Source: Ashinkailepas kermadecensis
Taxonomy: Eukaryota; Arthropoda; Thecostraca; Neolepadidae
Assembly: GCA_034440615.1 (NCBI GenBank)
Contig: JAOTOM010004837.1
Coordinates: forward strand, 186,001-250,000
Length of the DNA stretch: 64,000 bases
Reading direction: 5' to 3'
In this document: positions 33,424 to 44,024 of the stretch, piece after piece
Position numbering within the stretch: position 1 is the stretch's first letter
How the letters are laid out: each line of letters opens with the position of its first letter
Program-made: the position numbers and the translations under genes
The notes under the pieces: model-generated
The model's input: only the letters and a program-made list of their open reading frames with translations
Databases searched by the model: none
Told to the model about the DNA's origin: nothing

Positions 33424-35090
33424 TGTCTCCGGGAGCCTGTGGTGGAGTGGTGACGCCACTGGGACAGTGGTGCAGCTGTGACGTCGGGAGAGTGTGATGT
33501 CTCCCGGAGCCTGTGGTAGTGGTGACGGTGGTGCAGCTGTGACGTCGGGAGAGTGTGATGTCTCCGGGAGCCTGTGGTAGTGGTGACGGTGGTGCAGCTG
33601 TGACGTCGGGAGCGTGTGATGTCTCCGGGAGCCTCGGTAGTAGTGACGGTGGTGCAGCTGTGACGTCGGGAGAGTGTGATGTCTCCGGGAGCCTGCGGTA
33701 GTGGTGACAGTGGTGCAGCTGTGACGTCGGGAGCGTGTGATGTCTCCGGGAGCCTGTGGTAGTGGTGACAGTGGTGCAGCTGTGACGTCGGGAGCGTGTG
33801 ATGTCTCCGGGAGCCTGTGGTAGTGGTGACGGTGGTGCAGCTGTGACGTCGAGAGCGTGTGATGTCTCTGGGAGCCTGTAGTAGTGGTGACAGTGGTGCA
33901 GCTGTGACGTCGTGAGCGTGTGAAGTCTCCCGGAGCCTGTGGTAGTGGTGACGGTGGTGCAGCTGTGACGTCGGGAGAGTGTGATGTCTCCCGGAGCCTG
34001 CGGTAGTGGAGACGGTGGTGCAGCTGTGACGTCGGGAGAGTGTGATGTCTCCCGGAGCCTGTGGTAGTGGTGACGGTGGTGCAGCTGTGACGTCGGGAGA
34101 GTGTGATGTCTCCCGGAGCCTGTGGTAGTGGTGACGGTGGTGCAGCTGTGACGTCGGGAGCGTGTGATGTGTCCGGGAGCCTCGGTAGTAGTGACAGTGG
34201 TGCAGCTGTGACGTCGGGAGAGTGTGATGTCTCCCGGAGCCTGTGGTGGAGTGGTGACGGTGGTGCAGCTGTGACGTCGGGAGCGTGTGATGTCTCCGGG
34301 AGCCTGTGGTAGTGGTGACGGTGGTGCAGCTGTGACGTCGGGAGCGTGTGATGTCTCCGGGAGCCTGTGGTAGTGGTGACGGTGGTGCAGCTGTGACGTC
34401 TGGAGCGCGTGATGTCTCCGGGAGCCTGTGGTGGAGTGATGACGGTGGTGCAGCTGTGACGTCGGGAGAGTGTGATGTCTCCGGGAGCCTGTGGTGGAGT
34501 GTTGACAGTGGTGCAGCTGTGACGTCGGGAGCGTGTGATGTCTCCGGGAGCCTGTGGTAGTGGTGACGGTGGTGCAGCTGTGACGTCGGGAGCGTGTGAT
34601 GTCTCCGGGAGCCTGTGGTAGTGGTGACGGTGGTGCAGCTGTGACGTCGGGAGCGTGTGATGTCTCCGGGAGCCTGTGCTGGTGGTGACGGTGGTGCAGC
34701 TGTGACGTCGGGAGCGTGTGATGTCTCCGGGAGGCTGTGGTTGTGGTGACGGTGGTGCAGCTGTGACGCCGGGAGCGTTTGATGTCTCCGGGAGCCTGTG
34801 GTTGTAGTGACGGTGGTGCAGCTGTGACGTCGGGAGCGTGTGATGTCTCCGGGAGCCTGTGGTAGTGGTGACGGTGGTGCAGCTGTGACGTCGGGAGCGT
34901 GTGATGTCTCCGGGAGCCTGTGGTAGTGGTGACGGTGGTGCAGCTGTGACGTCGGGAGAGTGTGATGTCTCCGGGAGCCTGTGGTAGTGTTGACGGTGGT
35001 GCAGCTGTGACGTCGGGAGCGCGTGATGTCTCCGGGAGCCTGCGGTAGTGGTGACAGTGGTGCAGCTGTGACGTAGGGAGCGTGTGATGA
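33421..35090. repeat. 61-bp minisatellite starting at the WAP-gene stop codon
   Basis: About 27 copies with TGATGTCTCCGGGAGCCTGT, GGTGACGGTGGTGCAGCTGT and GACGTCGGGAGCGTG. The first copy's TGA is the stop codon, so the predicted 3' UTR is the array. The minus strand lacks stops, giving spurious frames of 600-700 codons. Confidence 0.93.
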
Positions 35091-35344
35091 CGCTGGGACA
35101 TGAAGCGTATGATGTCACCACCACCCGCGTGGTGTGGTGGTGACGTCATCAGGCAGGTGCGAAAGCCCACTAAATCATTTGGGGGAGGAGGGACGATGCA
35201 TGCAGAAAACTGGAGATTCCAAATCGGTGGAAGGGGACTCGGATAAGAGGAAGCATTCCTTACGGTCCCACGTTTGAAGCTAAAACCATGTGGGGCACGC
35301 TAGCTTTGAGAGGGTATGCAACCCCAAAACAAAGCTCCACCCCT

Positions 35345-35590
35345 GCCATCAGAGGCGTGGGGTGACGTCACGGGGAGTGCAGTGCAGTGGTGACCTGGTT
35401 TGGAGCGTGCGGCAACACGTGTGACGTCACCGAGAGTGTAGTGCAGTGGTGACCTGGTCTGAAGAGGGCGGTAACATGTGTAGCATTTTTAGAGCTCCAC
35501 TCGTCATCAGGGGCGTGTGGTGACGTCACCGGTAGTGTAGTGCAGCGGTAACCTGGTCTGAAGAGGGCGGTAACGCGTGCGACATTTAGA
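35345..35590. repeat. ~60-bp repeat, 3 copies
   Basis: Three diverged units with GTGACGTCACCGG, GTAGTGCAG.GGTAACCTGG and GAAGAGGGCGGTAAC, separated by unique sequence. Confidence 0.7.
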
Positions 35591-36680
35591 ACGGTGTAGC
35601 ACATTGAAGCGCCGTGCTATGGCCGTCTGATGATGAGCACGAGGCCGCATGCGCTGCGTCCACGGCGCTGTTCTTCCAGTCAATGCTCAAATGCGAACTC
35701 CGGACATAGAACAGTATTTCTTCGCGCTCCAGTGGACTGTAGGTGTTCCTCGACTGCAGCGCAAGGAATAACGGCACGCAATTCGTCGCTGCAAAAACAT
35801 TTGCATCAACATTCAGTTGTTTGTTATTTCGGCTTTAAGTTTAATTGTTCCATAACATCAGGACCAACGGCAGTTTGTTCTTTTGGAAGGCTCGGCGGAA
35901 TCGAAATTTAAACGGTGAAGTCATTCGGAGTTGAGCGACTTGCGGAGAGTGCCAGCGACTTGCGCAATGCTTGCGAGGTTTGCCCTCCAAAACGGAACGC
36001 TTCCAGATGGATGGGATGTCAAATCAGTTTTAATATCCACTCGTACTATTTAGCGAAGTAGGCATTGGGAATGGCTGTCAGTTGTGCTTCCTTGTTCAGC
36101 ATTAGCTAAGACACATGCATAACCGCCAAATAACTGTTACTTTAGTATGTGTCGCAAAAGTCCCCAACAGTTCAAAAGCTTCTATCGCTTCTATCCGTCC
36201 GATAATTTTGAGGCGAGGGCTAGCGGTGCCGGTTGGAGCGTTCTGCGTGCCACTGTACGAGCCAACCACACTCAAACCGCTCAGTAAGAGCGAGACAAAG
36301 GGTCACGGTCACCGACAGGGGGAGCGCGGCACACAGATGGCAACCATATACCAAGCGGAAGGCACTTGTAGTTTAGGGACGCATCGACTGCATAGGTCAC
36401 ATGACTGCAGAATGTACTTAGTGTCATAGTAGCCACTAGGCATATGAGGGATTGTCATTGTTCTGAATTAAATGGCGTAACTATGTAAATAAGTGCACAA
36501 ATTGTCGTTTGCTTCGAAGGTACCAGTTGCCGACTGGCATGCGTATTTACGACGCCAGCCTGTTTGTTTCATGCTGTACCGGCACAATCGAGTTGGTATT
36601 TTCGGCCACAGGCCTGGGATACTGGCCGCCGATACATCAGCGGCGCATATATCCGGTGCGCCGCAGGGCGACACAGGGGA
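35591..36680. other. No gene recognised
   Basis: Intergenic sequence between the WAP gene and PFDN6. No domain or RNA gene was recognised. Confidence 0.5.
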
Positions 36681-36681
36681 C

Positions 36682-36856
36682 GCGTCCACACGGGTGACCG
36701 AATGGTGGCGCGTGTGGGGGCGTGGCCACACGGGTGACCGAATGGTGACGCTTGTGGGGGCGTGGCCACACGGGTGACCGAGTGGTGACGCGTGTGGGGG
36801 CTTGTCCACACGGGTGACCGAATGGTGACGCTTGTGGGGGCGTGGCCACACGGGTG
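36682..36856. repeat. 40-bp minisatellite
   Basis: About four and a half copies with CACACGGGTGACCGAATGGT and GACGCTTGTGGGGGCGTGGC. Confidence 0.9.
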
Positions 36857-37316
36857 CTGAGTGAAATGACCGCGGCACGCGTCCGACTTCGGCAGCCGGC
36901 GGCTCTGTAACTGGCCATCGTGTGCCTGTGTGGGGGCCGGGCGGACACAATACACGCCTCCCGAATACGGAATTGGTTCATACGTGCGGTGGCAGCAGCG
37001 AATGCCGGCGAACGGGACATTATTAGCGCACCACCTGTCTGCATTCCCGCCAAATGAGTACATTCCCGCCAAATGAATACGTCTGGAACAGTGCAGGTCA
37101 ACGAAAGTCCAACAGAGATGTCTAAGTGAACGAACTGAAAAGTACGCAATACGCAATACGCACACACACACACAGTTCCGGGCAGAGGAACAGCATAGGT
37201 TTCCGCAGTGACCACGAACGATGACCAGACGTTACCAGTGAACACGGGCAGTGACTCGGGTGCTTCCAGGAACACGAAGTCGACTGATATTATCAGTGAA
37301 GGGCGTTCGCACTGGC

Positions 37317-37605
37317 CTGATGCTACCGGTGACCACAGGCAGTGACCTGGTGCTACCGGTGACCACAGGCAGTGACTTGGTGCTACCGGTGACCACAGGC
37401 AGTGACCTGGTGCTATCGGTGACCACAAACAGTGACTTGGTGCTATCGGTGACCACAAGCAGTGATCTAGTGCTATTGGTAATCACAAGCAGTGACCTGG
37501 TGCCATCGATGACCACAAGCAGTGACCTGATGCTGTCGATGACCACAAGCAGTGACCTGGTGCTATCGGTGACCACAAGCAGTGACCTGGCCTCTTCAGT
37601 GAGCG
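37317..37605. repeat. 30-bp minisatellite
   Basis: About ten copies with GGTGACCACAGGCAGTGACC and TGGTGCTACC or variants. The open frames across it are repeat artefacts. Confidence 0.9.
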
Positions 37606-38321
37606 GCTGAGCTGGACGTATGTTGCTACTACTTGCCATCTGAGACCGGTCACAACGCTACGCCTCCACACATTTTCCCATCGACCCCTCACTGCTCTCC
37701 GTTTATCTACCCCTCGTCAACCTCCGGTGGAGCCAGCAGGAAGCGTGTATTATACCGGCGGTCGGCGGTCACGGGCAATGTCCATGCAACCGTCCACACC
37801 ACCTCCAGCTGTGAAACTGACAAGCCAAGTGAGAACACTCGACGGGCCAGCAACGTCGACATTGTGGGTTAGTCGGTGAAGCAGCCGAGCGCGAGAAGAG
37901 ACCGGCGGAAGGCCCGTGTCGGCTGGACCAGCGCCAACACCGGCCACACCGGATGGCGTGGCGCTGGCCCCCACGGAGGTGGTGGCGACCGAGAGGGCAC
38001 ACGAGCCGGTCGTGTCGCGGCACACGCCGATCACACGGCACTCACTGCGATATCTCCCGGCGTCAGGCGCCGCTGCCGACAATTAGAACCAACACAGGAG
38101 TGCCGAATTATCACTCGCTCAAGCTCCTCACACGACAAAGTCCCAACGCCGGCACAGGTACCACACGAGTCTTCATACAGTGGTAATACCAGCCCGGCAC
38201 CCGTCACGGCTCCTCACACGGGCGACAGTCCTCGCACGGTGAGGAACGTCAGTCGTCATCGACCACCGGAACTCCTCGTGTCTGGGTGGAGGCAGCGTGT
38301 CTGGAGCCCCTGTGGCGGACA
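37606..38321. other. Downstream of PFDN6; nothing recognised
   Basis: Expected to include the PFDN6 3' UTR (minus strand). I could not place a polyadenylation signal with confidence. Confidence 0.4.
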
Positions 38322-38430
38322 TCAGCCCTTGGTCTGCGTTTGCCGCAGCTGCTGCTGCAGCTTCGCCACCGCCTCCCGACTCGACTCCTGCTTGCTCTCC
38401 AGGTCCTTGAGCAGATCGTCGTGTCGCTTC
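38322..38430 (-). CDS. PFDN6: Prefoldin subunit 6, exon 4 (C-terminus)
   Basis: After acceptor GGCCGTCAG, the exon begins with the last base of a split Leu codon and encodes 35 residues (KRHDDLLKDLESKQESSREA onward) to a TGA at 38322-38324. This is the C-terminal coiled-coil arm of the beta-type prefoldin subunit. Prefoldin is the six-subunit cytosolic chaperone that passes unfolded actin and tubulin to the CCT chaperonin. It follows exon 3 in the correct phase (phase 2). With exons 1-3 the protein is 122 residues, against about 129 in vertebrates. The intron before it carries a SINE, pentamer repeats and a 26-bp minisatellite. Confidence 0.85.
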
Positions 38431-38728
38431 CTGACGGCCAAGTCAGGTCAGGTGAGCTAAATGGCACACGTGAAGTTGCTTCCTAATAACGCCGGAGCGT
38501 ATGCAGGACATTAAGCAATTTAGAATAAGTGGCTCGGCAACACCAGGGACTCTCAATCTTAGGAAAGTTGAGGTACTGGACAAGAAAGTTGAGGTACTCA
38601 AGCACATGGTGAGGTACTGGACAAGAGGTCGCTAAAATCGCCGATATTCCATTATCCTGCATTGCATCGGTGTCATGCGCTTGCGCTGTTCCTTTGGAAG
38701 TCGTGGCTCTGCTGTTCCTGGTGTTTCG

Positions 38729-38890
38729 TTATGGTTATTGGTTTTTACGACAAGTCGACCGTTGGGTCATGTAGCGTCGCCAATCTCTCACGCCGATTGG
38801 TCGCGGGCGAAGAGTAGCGACAGGTGAGACTCGAACCCACAACCTTTCGATTGTGAGACGAGCATCTTACCCCTAGACCACTCGTCCCCA
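38729..38890 (-). mobile_element. tRNA-derived SINE with 15-bp target-site duplication
   Basis: Same family as 47785-47951 but inverted. The tRNA-like head has an A-box region and the B box GGGTTCGAGTCTC. The tail is GTCGTAAAAACCAATAACC. It is flanked by the direct repeat GTTCCTGGTGTTTCG (38714-38728 and 38891-38905). It lies in PFDN6 intron 3. Confidence 0.88.
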
Positions 38891-38943
38891 GTTCCTGGTG
38901 TTTCGAAGCAGACCATTCCAGGCAGTCACAGCAAGGCGAGGAG

Positions 38944-39150
38944 GTTAGGGTAGGGTAGGGTAGGGTAGGGTAGGGTAGGGTAGGGTAGGGTAGGGTAGGG
39001 TAGGGTAGGGTAGGGTAGGGTAGGGTAGGGTAGGGTTGGGTAGGGTAGGGTAGGGTATGGTATGGTATGGTATGGTATGGCATGGTATGGTATGGTATGG
39101 TATGGTATGGTATGGTATGGTATGGTAGGGTAGGGTATGGTAGGGTAGCC
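38944..39150. repeat. (TAGGG)n and (TATGG)n pentamer repeats
   Basis: About 22 TAGGG units followed by about 15 TATGG units and a few TAGGG again. The G-rich strand is plus. It resembles but is not identical to the arthropod telomere repeat TTAGG. The PFDN6 transcript would carry the C-rich strand. Confidence 0.95.
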
Positions 39151-39473
39151 TGAAGTCGATCCATAGCGGTTCGCGTCCGGGATCTCTCCGAACGGTGTCG
39201 ACCGACACATAAACGCGTGCTCCTAAAGGTGAATTCATTAGCTGGCATCCTCCTCTGTTGTGGCTTTTTCCATTGGGCATCTATCGCCATTCTTCAGAGC
39301 AAAAAGGAGGTGGGAGGTGGCCCAAAAATTGGCAACGATTACCAACACGATAGGTGTATGTACATAGGTAGATGTAGAATCAGACTGGAGATACATGTTT
39401 GGACGCGTTGAGACAGCACAGGACACTTGCAAGCCGTGAGGTTCCGTGCTGCGACGTGACCGACAGGGGTCGT

Positions 39474-39509
39474 AGAGGACAGGACCAATCCCTATTGGTC
39501 CTGTCCTCT
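39474..39509. repeat. 16-bp perfect hairpin at minisatellite edge
   Basis: AGAGGACAGGACCAAT, four-base spacer CCCT, then its exact complement. One arm is an inverted unit of the adjoining 26-bp array. Confidence 0.9.
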
Positions 39510-39835
39510 GCGACAGGACCAATAGGACAGGACCGATAGTTGGCGCAGAGGACAGGACCGATAGGGGGCGCAGAGGACAGGACCGATAGGGGGCGCAGAG
39601 GACAGGACCAATAGGTGGCGCAGAGGAAAGGACCGATAGCGGGCGCAGAGGACAGGACCAATAGGGGCGCAGAGGACATGACCGATAAGGGGCGCAGAGG
39701 ACAGGACCAATAGGGGGCACAGAGGACAGGACCGATAGGAGGCGCAGAGGACAGGACCGATAGGAGGCGCAGAGGACAGGACAAATAGCGGGCGCAGAGG
39801 ACAGAACCGATAGTTGGAGCAGGGGACAGCATAGG
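39495..39835. repeat. 26-bp minisatellite in PFDN6 intron 3
   Basis: About thirteen copies with GCGCAGAGGACAGGACCGAT and AGGGGG. An isolated unit sits at about 41048-41077 in PFDN6 intron 2. Confidence 0.9.
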
Positions 39836-40031
39836 TCCTGCCATACAGTCTAACAAGCCCAGTAGACTGTGTCTAAACTGAACTAGACAGGTATTAGATT
39901 GCAATGCGAATCGTACAGTGCTAATTATTAATTGTACACGTTGCAAATTGCAACCCAAAACCATGGAGTTCTGTGTAGCACGACATATACCACACGGGCC
40001 CAGGCCACATTTCACCGGCGGCATCACGCAC

Positions 40032-40156
40032 AGTTCGCCCTTGATGTAGTCGAGCCGTTTGGCGACGTTCTGTGCCGCGTCCTCGGGATCCTGCTTCACC
40101 AGTATGGGTCCGATCAGCTTGTACACCTTCGCCCCGTCCTCCAGCAGAGACATCTC
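40032..40156 (-). CDS. PFDN6: Prefoldin subunit 6, exon 3
   Basis: Begins after acceptor CTGCCGCAG and encodes EMSLLEDGAKVYKLIGPILV and then KQDPEDAAQNVAKRLDYIKGE, ending with two bases of a Leu codon before donor GTGCGT. The KLIGP.LVKQ stretch is the conserved beta-hairpin region of beta-type prefoldins and matches the PFDN6 pattern KLLGPVLVKQ. It starts in phase 0 after exon 2 and ends in phase 2, matching exon 4. Frame extension upstream of the acceptor is intronic. Confidence 0.9.
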
Positions 40157-41472
40157 CTGCGGCAGTATCAGCACTGGCGTCAAACACACCGACAATGATA
40201 ATAGTACTAACGGTTGAGAATAGTGCGAATACATGTGTCGATGCTGCATTTAACGACAGACTAAACGAATGACTGTAGCGACATTTCTATTTCAATGCTA
40301 AACAGGATTCACCACATGGTAGAATAGAAGCAGTCGGCATTTTCTGCCGCACAAAATCGTCTTCACAATTCATGTGCTCCTGAAAAGTACAGGTCTGAAT
40401 GTTGTACAGGGACGATAATGTATTGACGCCCATCCGCGCACGCTATTTTGTTACTTTCATCAGAGCAGGTGGGGGAAGGGGTTGCAACCTCCAAACTTTA
40501 CAAGCGAAGAAATTAGCGACATGGAACAAAACCAGCGTGTTTCACATAACATCTCGCCAGTTAAGTATTCTTGCAATATCCTGGGATGCTAAGGATGCCG
40601 ATTCATTACACCTCGGCCCATGGGAGTGACGGGGCCCAAGTGCTAATCTTGTTTTGGAAACGTCCGAAGTAGTACTCGAAGCACCATTTTCTGGTACCCA
40701 GAGGTAAACATGGATACAAAATCAATTCCGACACCCAAATTAACCCTAGTGACCCACAAACCGAAAAAAAAGATCACATTATGTTATCTTGGGTCAATGA
40801 CCTCGAATGACCTTCGCAACGCCAATGACATATAGAAAGAAGTTAACTGAGTTGTCCATCATTCTACTACACTTAACATCGACTATTTGAAGACAACCAG
40901 TGAAGTAAATTAGCGATAATTTTGCACTTTGCATTGGCATAATTTTCGGAAATAAGCCTGCCGCGTTTCCTATTATGACACAACAGGTCGGTTAACCGGC
41001 ATAACGGTTTTTATTTTTATACTGCTGTTTTGCTGCCACACAAAGTAAAGGGGGCACAGAGGACAGGACCGATAGGGGCTGTCCAATTACCTGTGGCCAG
41101 CGATGGCGCATTAAAGCACGCAATTTGTCCACGGCCACGTAAAGAAACGTTAGGGAACACCAGCCCCTGCAACAGCCAGGGCTCAATAATGCCATGCTAT
41201 GATTATAATCATTAAATAAAAGTACTACTCAGGTGACCAAAAATGTTTCACTGAGTGATTAAAAATAATGAAAATAGACATGCACGGTTTACTAATTTAC
41301 TCTTTATAGTGTAGATGTCTCCATAGATGTCCGCGCCATTATCTTACGCCGAAGAGCCACAAAGCAAGCAAACATCAGGACATCAAGAATGATTTCAGTA
41401 CGAGCCTTCATGGCGACAGCACAAACACCACAAATGACTAAGATACTAGGCCCTCGTCGCACTGCCACTTGC

Positions 41473-41544
41473 CTCCTTGACTAGAGAATTTTCGTTCATC
41501 TGGCCATCCAGCGTCTGTCTTGCTGCTAGAGTTTTCTGCAGATC
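41473..41544 (-). CDS. PFDN6: Prefoldin subunit 6, exon 2, with one extra base and a GC donor
   Basis: Encodes DLQKTLAA then RQTLDGQMNENSLVKE, matching the conserved DLSK..SGRQKLEAQLTENNIVKE segment of PFDN6 residue for residue in length. The two halves lie in different frames: one extra A in the AAA run at 41520-41522 separates them. No alternative acceptor nearby keeps the frame from exon 1. This is a single-base sequencing/assembly insertion or a real mutation. The exon ends GAG followed by GCAAGT, the consensus for rare GC-AG introns, and the next exon joins in phase 0. The acceptor is TGCCCTCAG. The segment is the N-terminal helix and hairpin start of prefoldin. Confidence 0.8.
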
Positions 41545-42012
41545 TGAGGGCAGCAGAACATCAGTATGAATGAGCTCAGTGAGATCTGTAAGTTGTGGCT
41601 GTGAGGGCTCTGAAACATGACAGGAGCTATTGTGCCATAGTCCACTTCTGGCTGTGCTACTCTGCAGATATGAGACAAATGTGTGGCTTGGTCACGTCCA
41701 ACAGACGATGCCACCACGGTGACAAGTGTTCAGTATTTCCAGGCACACAACAGCTGCCCACTGCCCAGCATGGTCCAGATCTAACACTTGGATCACTGGT
41801 ACCATGTTCCAATGGAGTTGATGCATGTCACCTAGCACACAGTTTTCATGTAATTTGTGTATCACCAAACAAGTTGCAACGAAAAATCCATATGGACAAG
41901 ACATCAACAAATTAATGAAACTCAACTAATATCCACACTTGGACACCAGCCAGGAACAACAAGGGCGAGTGCAGTAAATCAGTATTATAGAATGCTGAAG
42001 GAATGAAAATGG

Positions 42013-42934
42013 CAGAGAAAGGGAAAGAAAGAAAGAGGGAAAGAGAGAAAGAGAAAAAGACAGAGAGAAGAGGGGAGGGGGAGAGGGGAGAGGGGAGGGG
42101 GAGGGGGAGAGAGGGAGAGAGGAGAGAGGAGAGAGGAGAGAGGAGAGAGGAGAGAGGAGAGAGGGAGAGAGGAGAGAGGAGAGAGGAGGAGAGAGGAGAG
42201 AGAGGAGGAGAGAGGAGAGAGGAGGAGAGGAGGAGAGAGGAGGAGAGAGGATGAGAGAGGAGGAGAGAGGAGGAGAGAGGAGGAGAGAGGAGGAGAGAGG
42301 AGAGAGAGGAGGAGAGGAGAGAGGAGGAGAGAGGAGGAGAGAGAGGAGGAGAGAGGAGAGAGGAGAGAGGAGGAGAGGAGGAGAGAGGAGGAGAGAGGAG
42401 AGAGAGAGGAGAGAGGAGAGAGAGGAGGAGAGGAGAGAGGAGAGAGGAGGAGAGAGGAGAGAGGAGGAGAGAGGAGAGAGGAGGAGAGAGGAGGAGAGAG
42501 GAGGAGAGGAGGAGGAGAGAGAGGAGGAGGAGAGAGGAGGAGAGAGGAGGAGAGAGAGGAGAGAGGAGGAGAGAGGAGGAGAGAGGAGGAGAGAGGAGAG
42601 AGGAGGAGAGAGGAGAGGAGAGGAGAGAGGAGAGAGGAGAGAGGAGAGGAGAGAGGAGAGAGGAGAGGAGAGAGAGAGGAGAGAGGAGAGAGGAGAGAGG
42701 AGAGAGGAGAGAGGAGAGAGGAGAGAGGAGAGAGGAGAGAGGAGAGAGGGAGAGAGGGAGAGGAGAGAGGAGAGAGGAGAGAGGAGAGAGGAGAGAGGAG
42801 AGAGGAGAGAGGAGAGAGGAGAGAGGAGAGAGGAGAGAGGAGAGAGGAGAGAGGAGAGAGGAGAGAGGAGAGAGGAGAAAGGAGAGAGGAGAGGGGAGAG
42901 GGGAGAGGGGAGAGGGGAGAAGAGAGGAGAGAAG
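42013..42934. repeat. 900-bp polypurine tract (GAGAGGA)n
   Basis: An almost pure G/A plus strand built from GAGAGG and GAGAGGAG units, with few interruptions. It lies in PFDN6 intron 1, whose transcript would carry the complementary pyrimidine tract. Open frames in it are artefacts. Confidence 0.97.
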
Positions 42935-43916
42935 TTTAAAAGTTAAGCTGAACAGCTTGAAAGTTAATCATAAGGAGTATTTCTGGATATTAATATCATG
43001 CTAGGCTTGCAAAGACACCGTTATTTAGAGTGTTTGTGTTTGTGTTGGTGGAAGACTTGAGCAGCAATATCAGAATGTCTGCGCCCATCGCTCGCCGCAG
43101 ACGTCACCTTCCCTGATCATCTCCGCTGTGTTATCGCATGGAGACGGGCAGTTGAGCCCTCCCCAGTATGCCAGAAGCATTGTGGGGCATTGCTTGCAAA
43201 TATACCAAGGGTGGATACAGAGGAGGGGGCACTGGAGGCGTGTGCCCCCTCTCATGGAAAGGTAGCGCCCATCCGGCGGAGATATGCACTTCCTTAACGC
43301 GCGCCGTCTCTGGGGGTGGTTGATATGCGCCCCCCCCCCCCTAAGGTTTTCCGCGGATAGTGAAAGAACGGCGCGCAGCAGTGCGCCGAAATTTCGCATA
43401 CCTTTTCCCACATCAATTTGGCATGTTGTGTCAAAATTTTGAGGTCAGGTCATGTAGGGTCAACGAATTAGTCAAGGTCAAGTGAGGTCACCTCCAGAAA
43501 AGTTAAACCAGTCATCACACTTTAACGGATAAAGATATTTTAATGAAACTTTCAGCGTTTGCTTATCATTAGGGACAAAAAAAACGCAACAGAGGAACTT
43601 ATTATTTTTTCCGTTTTTGATTACTTCTTAGTTTTGCATATTTGCCATCAGGGTTAAAATTGAAGATTCTGGCTAAAGTTAGCATTTTTATGAGAGCAAG
43701 TTTCCTTCGAACAACGTTTTTCGGTCTGCTCTACCCATTTGAAGATTACAAATTAAAGAAAATTGAAAACTCCAAATTTTGAAATTTCAAACAAAATTAG
43801 TTTTGATTTTTTGGTAGGCAAGAATTTTAGGGCCATGGACGATTTCCCCTTCCTTTTCTGATTCCAAATATTTTTTTCAAATCCCAAAATGAACTCCCAG
43901 AGCCAAAAACATGACG
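42935..43916. other. PFDN6 intron: G/C-run MITE-like segment, otherwise nothing
   Basis: At 43205-43345, GGGTGGATACAGAGGAGGGG and a poly-C stretch resemble hAT-type MITE ends. AGGTCA half-sites cluster at 43440-43490. No gene was recognised. Confidence 0.4.
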
Positions 43917-44024
43917 TAAGTCATAAAGACATAAAGACATGAAAGATCAGTGCAACTATGAGCCACAAGAGCCCTTCTTGGTTGCACTTTGGACACTGAA
44001 CCAGTTGCTCACCAAATCTGTCGA

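Noticed and set aside
31530..35090. CRISPR-like array of regular repeats
   Set aside because: Units are contiguous tandem repeats without unique spacers, in an intron-containing animal gene region.
33025..35170. Minus-strand frames of 600-700 codons
   Set aside because: They are the 61-bp minisatellite lacking stops on that strand, antisense to the WAP gene.
39380..40249. Single 289-codon minus-strand protein
   Set aside because: Only the part at 40032-40156 is coding (PFDN6 exon 3). The flanks are intron and a 26-bp repeat.
42003..42946. Glu/Arg-rich frames in the GA tract
   Set aside because: A simple polypurine repeat codes Glu/Arg in every frame.
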